Origin: Lantana camara
Lineage: Eukaryota; Streptophyta; Magnoliopsida; Lamiales; Verbenaceae
DNA length: 64,000 nt
Reading direction: 5' to 3'
Assembly (NCBI GenBank): GCA_037501455.1
Contig: CM074862.1
Coordinates: forward strand, 88,745,501 to 88,809,500
The position numbers were made by a program, and so were the translations under genes. The notes beneath the pieces were generated by a model, which made no database searches, had not been told where the DNA came from, and was given only the letters and a program-made list of their open reading frames with translations. This document shows, one piece after another, positions 1 to 12,752 of this stretch. Every line of letters begins with the position of its first letter. Position 1 is the first letter of the stretch.

Positions 1-2497
1 CTCGAGACTCCAATGAACCATATATGACGCTCGGCACTGAAGTGAATATGACATGGATGCATAAATGATCATATTATATCAATAAAATGTTCATGTGCAC
101 GATTAAGAAATTTAAAACATATAATCAAATCATTCATTCATATGTTTCATTCAATTTCATAAGTTCATAAATTCATATAAATTTCATAAATTCATAACAT
201 TCATAATATTCATAAATTCATAAATTCATAATTCATAATGCATATCAATTAATCCATGAATTCATTTAATAATCATAACACATAATATTCAAATTCACAT
301 TTAGGAATAAAATAAATAAAACGTTCAATCAAAAGTCGATAATTAAATATGCGAAATGGAAATCAATTAATTTCAATAATTAAATTAAATCAAATAATAT
401 TTAAAATATATATATTAAATATATATATATAACATATATAACTATTATATAAATAACATAAGTATATATATAATATGCATATATACACGTACACACTCAA
501 CCATAGCCATGCATGCATATATATATTACATGCATAGAATATATACTATAGATTATCTACATGCATGCACACACAAATCACAACCAATACATACACACAA
601 CATATATATAATATGCATCACACACAGCATTAGCAGCAGCAACAGCCATGGATTCAATTACAGCAGCCACAGTACAAGGAAGACGCAGCAGAAGTTCAAG
701 CAAAACGGGGTGACACCCCCGTGTCACCCTCCAAACCTAGGCCGAGACACCCCCGTGTCTCGGTACAGCAACCCCAGACCACACAGCACCCCCGTTCCTC
801 GCTGGAACGGGCAGAAACGGCACCCCCGTGCCACGCACCAGCAACCCCTGTTCTCGGACAGCAAAACGCAGAAACAGAGCAGCCCTTACCCAGCAAGAAA
901 GAAGGCAACCATGGCAGCTAAACTAAGCATGAAAGGCAGCAACAACATGACTAAAATACATGCTAAAAGACCAAGAAATCTGACAGCAAAAGCATGAAGG
1001 ATCATGGCATTCTTGATAGCAGTTCATCATGCCAGAAAAACAGAGCAAAGCTTATGGGAACAGGGCAAGAATGATTTACTTCATCTCCAGCTATACATCT
1101 CAGTTTAGGCCAACAAATATGCAGCAGAACAACATGAATTCAACACTCAAATCAGTCCCAAACAAGCTCAAACAAGAAGAGAAGACATACGTGACCTTCA
1201 AGTGAAATTTCTCAAAAATGTCATAAATGATATATCATAAATACCTCAACACTCACGAAATCAATGACCATAAATGATATGAGGAAGTCAAAACAACCAA
1301 TCTCAAGCTTGGAATCACTCAAAACCATTGAGAAACGAAGGAGATCAACATTTTGCCCAAAATCCTTTATTTTCGGAAAAATGCCCAGAATGGATGAAAC
1401 CTTACTCAAATTCATGAATGAAAAGATGAAAATGATCAGAATTAAACATACAATACAACCCTTAACTTACCTTGATGATTGGATGAAGTTTGGATGAGAT
1501 TTGAGCTCCAAAATCTCCAAGGATGGAAGGGTTACGGGACTGGAATGACTGCAGAAGCTTTGGCTGAGTTTTGGGGATTGTGAGAGGACAATCTCGGTCA
1601 AGGCTTGATATATCATGATAGATGGTTGAGTTAGGGTTTCAAAGAATCAAACCATGGTTAATTTGGTTATGGTTAGGACAAGATATGGCTGATTTTGTAC
1701 AACAAGGTCAAAATGGTTGCCGATTCGTTTTTCGGTTGGATTTCGGAGGTTCAAATGATTTAGGAAAAATATAGGCTAAGTTTACTAAACTCGAATTTCC
1801 GTTACGAGTTCAGCGGAGTTGACGGAACTCGAATCCGAGTTCCCGAGCTCAAGATGTTAAATTCGGAACCAAGGGTACGCTAAGTGCTCATTAGCCCCCA
1901 ATTTGGTTCCTCAACTCAAATTAAATCCGTTAACATAACAAATGAATTCGAAAATGTAAACCGAGCATAAAATCATGTCCATAACACATATATTTACGAC
2001 ATATTACAAATTCGTGGCATTTCAATATCATTTCATACAAGAACGAAGCACAAAATAAACGAACAAACTCATACATGCAATTCATGCATAAATACATAAA
2101 AATTTCATGCATAAAATATTAATTCCCATGCAAATGAAATAAAATTCATGCATAAATCATTCCCATGCATAAATATAATTTTCATGCAATAATTATAATT
2201 CAACGTACATATATATATATATAAATAATTAATTAAACCATGATTAATTAACATAACATATAATTAGCGTACTCATTAAATTAATAATAATATAATTAAA
2301 CATATATATATATATATATATGATACGAAATATATATTTAAAATTTATAATATTAAAATAAGATAATATAATATAATATAATAAACTAATAACAATTATA
2401 ATAAAGTTAAATATAAAACACGTAAAAACAATTAATTCGAGCAATTTGGTAAACACATACGTCACATTATTTAAAACTGAAAAACTGGGGCGTTACA
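1..2497 (-). repeat. 3' LTR of the LARD-like element (partial)
   Basis: Truncated by the window start; about 1.56 kb should lie outside. It is near-identical to 7268-9763. It contains long AT-rich stretches, degenerate ATTCATAA repeats (about 120-300) and a GC-rich patch of small palindromes (705-860). The open frame at 509-997 is present in both LTRs only because the LTRs are copies. It has no recognisable domain and low-complexity composition, so I do not call it a gene. Confidence 0.85.
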
Positions 2498-2516
2498 ATC
2501 TCTCCCCCTTAAAAGG
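2498..2516 (-). other. Polypurine tract of the LARD-like element
   Basis: The minus strand reads AAGGGGGAGAGA then T directly before the LTR start TGTAACG. This is the expected plus-strand primer position and it fixes the element's orientation as minus. Confidence 0.85.
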
Positions 2517-2569
2517 AATCCGTCCTCGGATTCAAAGTACGCTTGAAATCCCAACAATGAGAGATTCCC

Positions 2570-2746
2570 CGTCTCTCACAAGCAACAAGGAGAGAGCCCC
2601 GTCTCTCGAGCAGCAATGAGAGAACCCCGTCTCCCCAACAACAATGAGAGAACCCCGTCTCTCGCGAGCAAAGAGAGTACCCCGTCTCTCAAACACAAAT
2701 AAGAGAATCCCCGTCTCTTAGAAACAACGAGAGCACCCCGTCTCTC
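2570..2746. repeat. Degenerate palindromic repeats GAGAGA-ACCCCG-TCTCTC
   Basis: Seven or so units of the form GAGAGn CCCCG TCTCTC are separated by A-rich spacers of 5-20 nt. Each unit can fold into a short hairpin with a CCCCG-type loop. Spacers differ in length and sequence. The array sits close to the polypurine tract inside the LARD interior. Confidence 0.8.
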
Positions 2747-5675
2747 AAACAAAAATAAATAAATCAAGGAAGTCTCCAATACTCCCAAGCAACACACGCA
2801 AAATCCAGTTCAAAATCACACAAGCCACCCCAAGGCAAGTAACAGATATCATCCACGTTAATCATCAATTACTTCACGTAATTTAACTTGATAAGAAAAT
2901 AAAGCACATAACAAAGAAATTATTAAATTGAATTTGCATGAATGTATGCTTCATGAATGCTATAAATACCGTTCACCGTAGGTCACGAAGTTTTAAAATT
3001 GTATGTTGTCGTTGTTCAGTGTATCATCTGTCCAGAAGATAGATTCAGTGTTCAGTTTGTCTTTAACCTCTTCAGGATATCCCGATGAAACAATTAATGA
3101 ATCCTTCAGGGATTATACTTCTTAGATCCCTTCTGCCTGGTACTGCTCCCAGTCTCATCATTCCTCTTAATCCTCATTCAGCCAACTCTTTTTACTTATC
3201 CAAACTTGACCTCTCGAATACCCTTGGATCATCCGTCTCGAGGTTAGGTCCCTAGCTACTATCTTACCCATATCGGAGTTTAAAATACCCTCGAGAATAA
3301 CTACTCCTGACAACCCTGACGATTCAATCCCTACCTTGAGGTATTCTTCATTAGGATCTACCTTAACACGAATCCTTTTCTATCTTCTGTTCATATTATC
3401 CATTCATTCTTTTTAACCCCTTTAAGGTTGTACTCTGTATCTGACCCTACATTTCTTGAATCAAAGACAGAATGTTCTTGATGCGTTTTGAAGTTTGATG
3501 TAAATCCTCCAATGATCATCTTTTCCGGTTTGGTTCCTTCTTAGATTTCCTTCTGAAGTAACGTGGGACTAACCGAAGACTTGATAATATTGCCATTATT
3601 AAACCCCCTTTCGTACCCTATTGGATTACTCGTGATCGCCATCATTCCATCATATGCCAACTTGATTCGACACTCTCTCTTTTGTCAATTCTGACTTAGG
3701 AGTTTCCAGAAGCTCCCTTATAATTCTGTTATTCCCAGATCCATGTTCTATACATAGGAACATTCTCCAAGCCATTTCCGTTATACCTAATGAGGGACTC
3801 CAACCCGAATTGAGTAACTTAACTCTTCTCTTAATAACTTAACCATTCAAGCCGTCTTGTTTATTTCTGATCATCACTAATAGGACTCCCAGGTCTTCTT
3901 TAATTTGCAATTTCGTTATTCTTACTGAAATATTTCTTCGAGCACCCTATCAATCGTCCAATTTGTTCCTCGGTCGTACTCTCCCCCTTAAATTTCTGTT
4001 GTCCCGGGTTGAACTCCATCGATTCTTCTCATATCGAAACTCTTGATGAGTAAATCCCATTAGGTGGAGTTTAACTGATATAGAAATCAAAGAATTGGCC
4101 TTTCAACTCCTTCCCTAGTTCTCTTGATGTCCGAACTCTAGTTTCACTTCTCCTTTTGAATTCTTGTTTCCATTAACCTATCCCTTAATAAAAGTTCTTA
4201 TTTCCCAAATTCACCTTCCTTCTAATGTCATCCTATTATTTCTCTTCTCCATAACTCAGATGCGGCTCGGTTGAACTGATACTTGATAATTGAGGCGAAA
4301 GGGCTTCCTATCAAGTAGACACTAAAATGCATGTTGGGTTAAAATGACAATGCATGTGTCACGTTTACATCAAGCAGTTATACAACACATTAGCGTAACA
4401 AAACCAATTAGAAATTCACGGATAAACATAAGGTTAAAAGAATAAACAATTAATGCAAAATATGATGCACATGCTATGAATGTTTTGGAATCTGTCACCA
4501 AGGTGGTAAGCTATTAGCTCGGTAGCTTTTCCTCGTTCCTCCAATCCCGAGGTTACTTTGACTTGGTGATGATCCCTTGCCTTTCCCACGGTCTTCAAGT
4601 TTTCCATGAGTTGCATCACTTGTATCTTCCACTATCCGAGATTGCAATTCCTTAATCCTTAATTCTCCCACGTCCACAGAGTTAGTATCCAAACTTCTTC
4701 TCGAAATTCGACCTTTACTTCTAATCATCACCTCAATCAAGAATTCCGCGCTTAACCTTTGTGGATTTAATTCACCTCCAATCGCTTATACTTGAGCGCA
4801 TGATTTCCTTTCTTTCCCGTTTCCATTTGTTGCTCCATACCTTCCAATTTAACCTCACAACATGACAATTCAGCTTGGATTTGGAAAATTGAACTCAAAT
4901 CCTGTTCTCCATATCGCCACCTTCCCTCTATTTGTTTTTACCCAATTTCTTGCCTTCTAGAACCCGACTTCTTATCACTAGGCGTAGTTCGAAGTCCTTC
5001 TTTGTAGACCCTAGATGCATAACCTCTACCGGACCCCTGTTATCTCTACTCCTCTTAATTACTAGTACCTCTTCCATGATCCAAATCCGGGACCAATATA
5101 TCTTCAAGGTTTTGTTCCCTTCATTCCTTAGGTTGCAAGATCCTGTTGAATCCAATTAATGCACTTCAAGTAGTGGATTCACGTAAGTTGTTCTTCTGAG
5201 TCACAACCATCCCTTGATTAACTCCTATTCCTATTCCCCTAAATGTTCCTCTGTCCTCGCATCGCCAAGGTCGAACCTCCCCTTCTAAATCCCAACCGTT
5301 AATTGCAACTCAGTCTACAAAGCCACACAACTAGCATTCTCCACATTCCCCCCCGGCATCCTTCCTATCTTCCATGCCTCCGAAGGAATTGTAATAGATT
5401 GTTGTGATCATAGAACTTGGCCGTGGTTTGATATCATCTTTATAACCTGGAAATCATAACTCATTTCAAGAATAGATGCATGCGATTAGTGCATGCTCAT
5501 GACACATATTCAATACGAAAGACAAGAATCCATATAAAATGCGACAAGTAATTCAACAAAATTCTTAAGAAAACCAAATTCCATATTCAAGATTGATGCA
5601 AGGCACACAATATCACATAGTCCCTATGCCGTTCGACTTAGACTGACTCCGACACGACTCAAGAACACCAGTTTT

Positions 5676-5695
5676 GCAACCGGGCTCTGATACCA
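5676..5695 (-). other. Primer-binding site, initiator tRNA-Met type
   Basis: The minus strand reads TGGTATCAGAGCCCGGTT, which matches the complement of the 3' end of plant initiator tRNA-Met except near the 13th-14th base. It lies 8 nt from the 5' LTR end at 5704 and confirms that the element is read on the minus strand. Confidence 0.85.
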
Positions 5696-5703
5696 CTTAA
5701 GGA

Positions 5704-8700
5704 TGTAGCACCCCGCACGTGAGGCGCCACATCCCCCGCACTATGGTTCAACCCGGGTAACGAAACAGTAAATGCGCACCCGTATCAAACCATAGCGAAC
5801 GGGAGACAAACATAAAAAAAAACCTTCCTAAGCCAGGCGGAACTAGACCCTGCAAAGATAATCAATCAACAACGTATAATGCATTGCAAACTCAAATTTC
5901 AACATACAACTCATAAGTATAATTGGGCACTTCAGGCCTCTTTCAAAATCATAGCAAAACTCAGTAAAACCAATTTCATAATAAATACATAGGTATCCAA
6001 TTTCACGATATAACTGAAATGAATTATACATAATTCCAATACAGACGCGAATGCAGAGACTCTCCTAGCCTAACTCGACCCACTTACAGACTCCAAACAC
6101 CTCCGCCTAGCTCGAGACTCCAAAGTCAAACCTGCACACTAAAGTGTTGGGGAGGGAGAGGGTCAGTCTCTAGAAGACTGAGTGAGCAGGAGCGATATAC
6201 ATATATAAAAACATGCACATGCAAGTCATAAATTCCGAGCAAGGTTTTATTTGAATTGAGTTCCCGAAAAGGGCAAGAAAATAGATAAACAACGCTCGGA
6301 TTTTACGACTAAAACATATTAGTTTCATTACAATCATAAATCATACATAAATATAAGGCTCGGCGAGTGAGCGTGCACGATCTCCAACCAAACTCCGACC
6401 GTGTACGACAAATATCAATAATATATTGATTAGGCGATCATGCAATATATCATAATACATGCAGACCATAAGTCATGTCATGTCCTAAATATATTTGTTT
6501 GGGCAATCCGATTCCCGGCCTTCCCGCACAGTGCCTATCAATCAATAATCAATCAGTCAATCATTTTCAATCATAAATAAGTTCCAACCTTCTTCCTCCG
6601 GGTTGGTGGTGGGTTTGCAAGGCCCGACCACCCGATCATTGACCAAAAGGGGTTACATGACTCCCCAGATGGCACTCAGCTCCCTTTCCCCGCCAATCTC
6701 CTGACGAGGTCCGGTACCGCTGTTCAATAGTGGGACTAGTATATGGGATCCCCGTCAGCCCTTGCTTCCTCGGTTAGCCACATATACTAAGTCCCAGGGC
6801 CCGTACAATCAGAAATCCTAAATGTGTCTCGCCAAACAATTCAATTCATAAGTACATATCATAATTCATAAATACATACTATAAGAAATCATACCTTACC
6901 GTGTAACTCGGCATATGCTATATACGTACCTCTCCGTGTCATCCGAATCCGTAGCTAGCATGAAGACACACGGTTTGGAGCATAGCCTCATTACAAAACC
7001 ATTTTTAAGCTTATATACGCTCATACGTATAATTCAGAAGAATTTACTCGATAACTTCATTTGAAAAACCATATATATATATAATCATAAGGTTTTGGCC
7101 AAAGCTTTTCACATAAGGGTTGTAGGGTTTGTTATATAGCTAAAACGAAAACCACCCTCACCTGAACTGCGACGATACAAGGATACGAATATCAAGTGCC
7201 TGAACGATCAAGACCTCTCCACCCTGGAGATAAACTGTACAAAAGACAACATGATGTGTTTGTGAGACTCGAGACTCCAATGAACCATATATGACGCTCG
7301 GCAATGAAGTGAATATGACATGGATGCATAAATGATCATATTATATCAATAAAATGTTCATGTGCACGATTAAGAAATTTAAAACATATAATCAAATCAT
7401 TCATTCATATGTTTCATTCAATTTCATAAGTTCATAAATTCATATAAATTTCATAAATTCATAACATTCATAATATTCATAAATTCATAAATTCATAATT
7501 CATAATGCATATCAATTAATCCATGAATTCATTTAATAATCATAACACATAATATTCAAATTCACATTTAGGAATAAAATAAATAAAACGTTCAATCAAA
7601 AGTCGATAATTAAATTGCGAAATGGAAATCAATTAATTTCAATAATTAAATTAAATCAAATAATATTTAAAATATATATATTAAATATATATATATAACA
7701 TATATAACTATTATATAAATAACATAAGTATATATATAATATGCATATATACACGTACACACTCAACCATAGCCATGCATGCATATATATATTACATGCA
7801 TAGAATATATACTATAGATTATGTACATGCATGCACACACAAATCACAACCAATACATACACACAACATATATATAATATGCATCACACACAGCATTAGC
7901 AGCAGCAACAGCCATGGATTCAATTACAGCAGCCACAGTACAAGGAAGACGCAGCAGAAGTTCAAGCAAAACGGGGTGACACCCCCGTGTCACCCTCCAA
8001 ACCTAGGCCGAGACACCCCCGTGTCTCGGTACAGCAACCCCAGACCACACAGCACCCCCGTTCCTCGCTGGAACGGGCAGAAACGGCACCCCCGTGCCAC
8101 GCACCAGCAACCCCTGTTCTCGGACAGCAAAACGCAGAAACAGAGCAGCCCTTACCCAGCAAGAAAGAAGGCAACCATGGCAGCTAAACTAAGCATGAAA
8201 GGCAGCAACAACATGACTAAAATACATGCTAAAAGACCAAGAAATCTGACAGCAAAAGCATGAAGGATCACGGCATTCTTGACAGCAGTTCATCATGCCA
8301 GAAAAACAGAGCAAAGCTTATGGGAACAGGGCAAGAATGATTTACTTCATCTCCAGCTATACATCTCAGTTTAGGCCAACAAATATGCAGCAGAACAACA
8401 TGAATTCAACACTCAAATCAGTCCCAAACAAGCTCAAACAAGAAGAGAAGACATACGTGACCTTCAAGTGAAATTTCTCAAAAATGTCATAAATGATATA
8501 TCATAAATACCTCAACACTCACGAAATCAATGACCATAAATGATATGAGGAAGTCAAAACAACCAATCTCAAGCTTGGAATCACTCAAAACCATTGAGAA
8601 ACGAAGGAGATCAACATTTTGCCCAAAATCCTTTATTTTCGGAAAAATGCCCAGAATGGATGAAACCTTACTCAAATTCATGAATGAAAAGATGAAAATG

Positions 8701-9763
8701 ATCAGAATTAAACATACAATACAACCCTTAACTTACCTTGATGATTGGATGAAGTTTGGATGAGATTTGAGCTCCAAAATCTCCAAGGATGGAAGGGTTA
8801 CGGGACTGGAATGACTGCAGAAGCTTTGGCTAAGTTTTGGGGATTGTGAGAGGACAATCTCGGTCAAGGCTTGATATATCATGATAGATGGTTGAGTTAG
8901 GGTTTCAAAGAATCAAACCATGGTTAATTTGGTTATGGTTAGGACAAGATATGGCTGATTTTGTACAACAAGGTCAAAATGGTCGCCGATTCGTTTTTCG
9001 GTTGGATTTCGGAGGTTCAAATGATTTAGGAAAAATATAGGCTAAGTTTACTAAACTCGAATTTCCGTTACGAGTTCAGCGGAGTTGACGGAACTCGAAT
9101 CCGAGTTCCCGAGCTCAAGATGTTAAATTCGGAACCAAGGGTACGCTAAGTGCTCATTAGCCCCCAATTTGGTTCCTCAACTCAAATTAAATCCGTTAAC
9201 ATAACAAATGAATTCGAAAATGTAAACCGAGCATAAAATCATGTCCATAACACATATATTTACGACATATTACAAATTCGTGGCATTTCAATATCATTTC
9301 ATACAAGAACGAAGCACAAAATAAACGAACAAACTCATACATGCAATTCATGCATAAATACATAAAAATTTCATGCATAAAATATTAATTCCCATGCAAA
9401 TGAAATAAAATTCATGCATAAATCATTCCCATGCATAAATATAATTTTCATGCAATAATTATAATTCAACGTACATATATATATATATAAATAATTAATT
9501 AAACCATGATTAATTAACATAACATATAATTAGCATACTCATTAAATTAATAATAATATAATTAAACATATATATATATATATATATGATACGAAATATA
9601 TATTTAAAATTTATAATATTAAAATAAGATAATATAATATAATATAATAAACTAATAACAATTATAATAAAGTTAAATATAAAACACGTAAAAACAATTA
9701 ATTCGCGCAATTTGGTAAACACATACGTCACATTATTTAAAACTGAAAAACTGGGGCGTTACA
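5704..9763 (-). repeat. 5' LTR of the LARD-like element (complete, ~4.06 kb)
   Basis: The minus strand starts TGTAACGCCCC at 9763 and ends with TACA at 5704, followed by the primer-binding site. The part 7268-9763 is duplicated in the left LTR. Frames of 60-160 codons repeat in both LTRs without recognisable domains. The right flank starts CTGAT at 9764; the left flank is outside the window, so the TSD cannot be checked. Confidence 0.85.
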
Positions 9764-10345
9764 CTGATTACCTGTCTATATATATATATGTGTGTGTGTG
9801 AGTACCCCCTTTACTCAGTCAGTTGGCTGACCCCTCCCTCTCGTTGTTTTTAGTGTCTGTCTTGCAGGCTCTGTGGTCGTTAGGCGGGAGTCTTTTGAAG
9901 TCTTTGATTGAGTCTTGGTCCTGTTTGCACTGCATCATACCGTACCTTTATTTCCTGCTTGTAACTGGGCTAAGTAAGCCACTCTGTATTGTTATTACTT
10001 TATTGAACTCGGGACAAGTTTCTAGGGCCCTAGTTGAACCCGTTTATATGTTATTGCATTGTATTGATTCGGGACAGGTTAGGACAGGATCTTGAACTAG
10101 TTGAACCCGTATTTACATTCTTGTATGAATTGAAATTTTACATTGGATAGTGATTGTATACATTGCTTCCGCATTCTTTATTTTATTGAATTGATTGGTA
10201 CAGGGTCTAGTCCCGCCTAACAGGTTGATTTTTTTATTCTGTCTCCGTTCGCCGTGAGCTTGGTTCATGTATGGACTCTCATTTCATGGGTGGAAAGGGC
10301 TCTCGGTGCGGGGGATGTGGTGCCCTCCGCTTAGGGTGTCACAGC
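9764..10345 (+). mobile_element. Truncated LTR related to the LARD LTR, opposite orientation
   Basis: Read on the minus strand from 10345, this segment starts TGTGACACCC and resembles the plus strand from 5704 (TGTAGCACCCC). Shared blocks include CCACATCCCCCGCAC, GCGAACGG-GAGACA, a GCGG-ACTAGACCCTG block and a CTGACC-CTCCCTC block near 9830, which matches about 6160-6185. It therefore represents roughly the last 500 bp of a diverged relative of the LARD LTR pointing the other way. It abuts the young element directly, so the young element either inserted into it or lies at its broken end. Confidence 0.6.
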
Positions 10346-10447
10346 GCCTCTCCTTCAGAAATAAGAGGCGCAAGTGAAACACGTTCGATGTTTAAAGAAG
10401 AATAGAAAAGTATTGAAGAACGATGAAAAGAAGAGGGAGAAAATTAC

Positions 10448-12280
10448 CTTTTCACCAGACACGTCAGCCGAAATCTTATCACACTTCTTTGGCCTCTTCC
10501 AATGGCGATCTGCAGTGCCACTTTCACTCTTTGCCAAAGGGACGGGGGGAGTCTTTATCTTTTCTCCTCCAATCGAATCAACTTTCTCAACTTGGATTGG
10601 GACGACTTTCACATTGATCAACTTCAAGATGTTGTCATCAAAGAAGCTGCCATGAATTCTCGACCACCATTCCATATAGCTCTTGGCATACAACTTCTTA
10701 ACAGCAGCAGTCATTGGGAGAAAGACCACTCCATCCATAGAATTAAATAAAGTGTACACGCGCCAATGGTTGAGTCCTTCGTCTAGAGAAGCATCACGAA
10801 AGTCATTCTTGAGAACTCCGGGCACCACTTGATAAAACCCGAACTGACAAGCAAAACGGTGAGGACTATATGGCTCGATGATGAAACGATCCCCTTGTCT
10901 CAAAGGTAGGAAGCAAGATCGAATTGACATAAAGTAGTTGTGCTCATCATCTGAGCCTTCCCCATTGTCGGTATAACAGAACTTCTCGTGGAGCGTCATT
11001 GCATTGTAATTCCAAGCCACGAACTCTGCCTTGTGGATTTTCTCACGGCCCTCCCTCGTATCATAATCCTTTTCCCTTCTCTCACCGGAAAACCGCATCA
11101 TTTTCGGACCACGGATGTCTTGATAAGCTTGGCGATGCGTCTTGAAGTAGTGTGCTAGCCAACCATAGACGAAGTGGAAATGGAGCATGAACTTGAGTCG
11201 GTCGGGCGGATGCTGATATCTTGTTCAAACCACGATAGATGCTTGCCAAGACTAGAATAGCCAGATCAACCTTGAAGCCGCTTGCTATAACGCTCGCCAT
11301 CTTGAAAGTGCTTGGGCGTATCAAGCCGATGCTTTCTATCGAAAGAATGAATAGTCAAAGCCAACAAGCTGTGAACGCCGCCAACTAAGTATTTTTCCTT
11401 TCATTCCCGGCGACTCCGAATCTAGCAAACAACCTCTCCTCTACGGAATTCCAAGCTTCATGAGGTCTGAAGTCACCAAGTGGGCGTTGTGTCGACTCGT
11501 GAGGGGACGGCTAGACAAACTTCTTCGCCTTTTTGCACCAAAAGCTCACCCAGGCCTCGATGGAAACTTGACCGCCATGAACATCCTTTCGCAGCAAGTG
11601 ATAGGCGTGGAACAAGTACTGGAAACTAGAGGGGGCATATCTCCTTCCGAATTCGCCTTTCTCGTTGAGCTCCCTTGTATCGGGGACCACTTCGTCTTAG
11701 AGAAGACCCGTCATAGGAAGACCCACCAGAGCATACAAATCCCAAAGCGATATGGACAACTCGCCGTTTGACGTCAAAAGAGTGTTGGTTGCAGGACACC
11801 ACGCTTCGCAGAATGCCTTCATGATCTCCGAGTTGCCGTCATAGATGAACAGTGAGGCGCGCACCGAGCTGTATATTTGGGCTGACTACAGCTTGTCCTT
11901 GTACCGGCTGAGTATGTCCTCGGTTCATTCCCAATATCCGGCAACATAGTGGAACTTGCCATTGAACCGAAGGTCGTCTCTCCACTTCACATTACCTTCG
12001 ATAAGCATCCTAGCGTCGGTAGATGAGTCGGTTCATTCGAGTGTTGATGATGACCCACTTCCAGAATCCACACTTGTGACGCTTTGCTCAACTTCATTAG
12101 GTATAACCACTTCTTGACGTGAAAGGGCACCTTCATCTTCCCTCGATCGCCCGCATATGGTCCGGTGAGACAAGGATGAACCGCCAACTTCGTGCCCGTC
12201 TCAAGCTCTTGCTTCTTGTCGTCAAGGATCACCAATTGTTTAACTCCGTAAGCTAAGGAGATATCTTTGAAGTGCACCAT
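10448..12280 (-). pseudogene. Plant mobile domain (PMD, aminotransferase-like) gene, decayed
   Basis: The minus strand encodes a protein of the plant mobile domain family (related to MAIN/MAIL1 and to transposon-borne copies). The N-terminal part is 12280-11987 (MVHFKDISLAYGV...). The middle (about 11860-11380) is recognisable by translation, with blocks such as EIMKAFCEAWCP and SISLWDLYALVG. The C-terminal part is 11188-10448 (HYFKTHRQAY, GPKMMRFSG, FVAWNYNAMTLHEKF, RFIIEPYSPHRFACQFGFYQ). In-frame stops occur near 11699 and 11513, and there are frame changes between the parts, so it is not functional as it stands. At 10448 the frame reaches a splice donor (AAG|GTAATT); any 3' exons are lost beyond 10345. 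An acceptor-like TTTGTAG precedes the N-terminal part. Confidence 0.75.
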
Positions 12281-12744
12281 GGTTACCTACAAATCAGAAC
12301 TATATGGAGTTAGTTCGATTGTAATGAATATATACGAGAAAGAGAAAAAAAAAAAAAAAAAACCTATAGCATGTTCGGTTATAATGAATAGATTGCAAAC
12401 TGGAAACCTGGATATCAATTTGCAAGTGAGGCTTGTTAGAGTATCAGTCGTAATATACGGTCTCCCTTTTTTGCAATGATGAGGTAGAAATCTCCAAAGT
12501 AATGTGTTGTTTCGGATTAACACCGCAAACTGTTCGCCCAAATTAATGCCTCAAAGATGGAATTGTTGCCTGCTTCTTCTTGGATTAATGCCGCGAAGGT
12601 TGATGCTCCAAGAAATTAATATGGGTTACCACGCTGCTTCTTGAATTAATGCTCCTGTTGATATTACTGCCTTCCTCTGCAATTGCTTCTCTTCAAATTA
12701 TGTGGCTTTGATTGAGATGTGAGAATTGAGGCAAAGGGACAACA

Positions 12745-12752
12745 TATTTATA
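12745..12752 (-). promoter_or_regulatory. TATA box for the antisense PMD gene
   Basis: TATAAATA on the minus strand, followed by a purine-rich leader-like sequence and, 460 bp on, the PMD start. It suggests that the antisense gene had its own promoter inside the retroelement. Confidence 0.45.

Larger units (their letters stand above)
2498..5703 (-). other. Non-coding interior of the LARD-like element
   Basis: This stretch lies between the polypurine tract and the primer-binding site. All frames are short and interrupted (for example 4495-4740 and 4928-5155 on the minus strand), and none shows a gag, protease, reverse transcriptase or integrase motif. The plus strand is pyrimidine-rich over roughly 3000-5400. 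A set of short palindromic repeats lies near the 3' end (2570-2746). Confidence 0.75.
1..9763 (-). mobile_element. LARD-like LTR retrotransposon with ~4 kb LTRs, left end outside the window
   Basis: Positions 1-2497 are repeated almost exactly at 7268-9763. I counted only about nine differences by eye. On the minus strand the repeat begins TGTAACGCCCC (at 9763 and 2497). A purine tract AAGGGGGAGAGA lies directly upstream of the left copy. A primer-binding site TGGTATCAGAGCC (5695 downward), complementary to initiator tRNA-Met, lies 8 nt beyond the TACA end of the right LTR at 5704. So the right LTR is the 5' LTR (5704-9763, about 4060 bp), the interior is 2498-5703 (about 3.2 kb), and the left LTR is cut by the window edge. 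I recognise no gag or pol domain in the interior. LTRs of ~4 kb with a ~3 kb non-coding interior match the large retrotransposon derivative (LARD) description. Near-identical LTRs imply a recent insertion that needed enzymes from another element. Confidence 0.85.

Noticed and set aside
509..997. 162-codon frame present twice (also 7775-8263)
   Set aside because: It repeats only because it lies in both LTRs. Low-complexity, no domain, and overlapping frames on the other strand are equally open.
2570..2746. CRISPR-like array
   Set aside because: Repeats are short, degenerate palindromes with A-rich variable spacers inside a plant retroelement; no cas genes.
1..9763. Simple 7.27-kb tandem segmental duplication
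   Set aside because: The primer-binding site, polypurine tract and TG...CA termini fall exactly at the borders expected of LTRs.
11460..11771. 103-codon plus-strand frame
   Set aside because: It is antisense to the PMD remnant, whose minus-strand translation gives recognisable family motifs.
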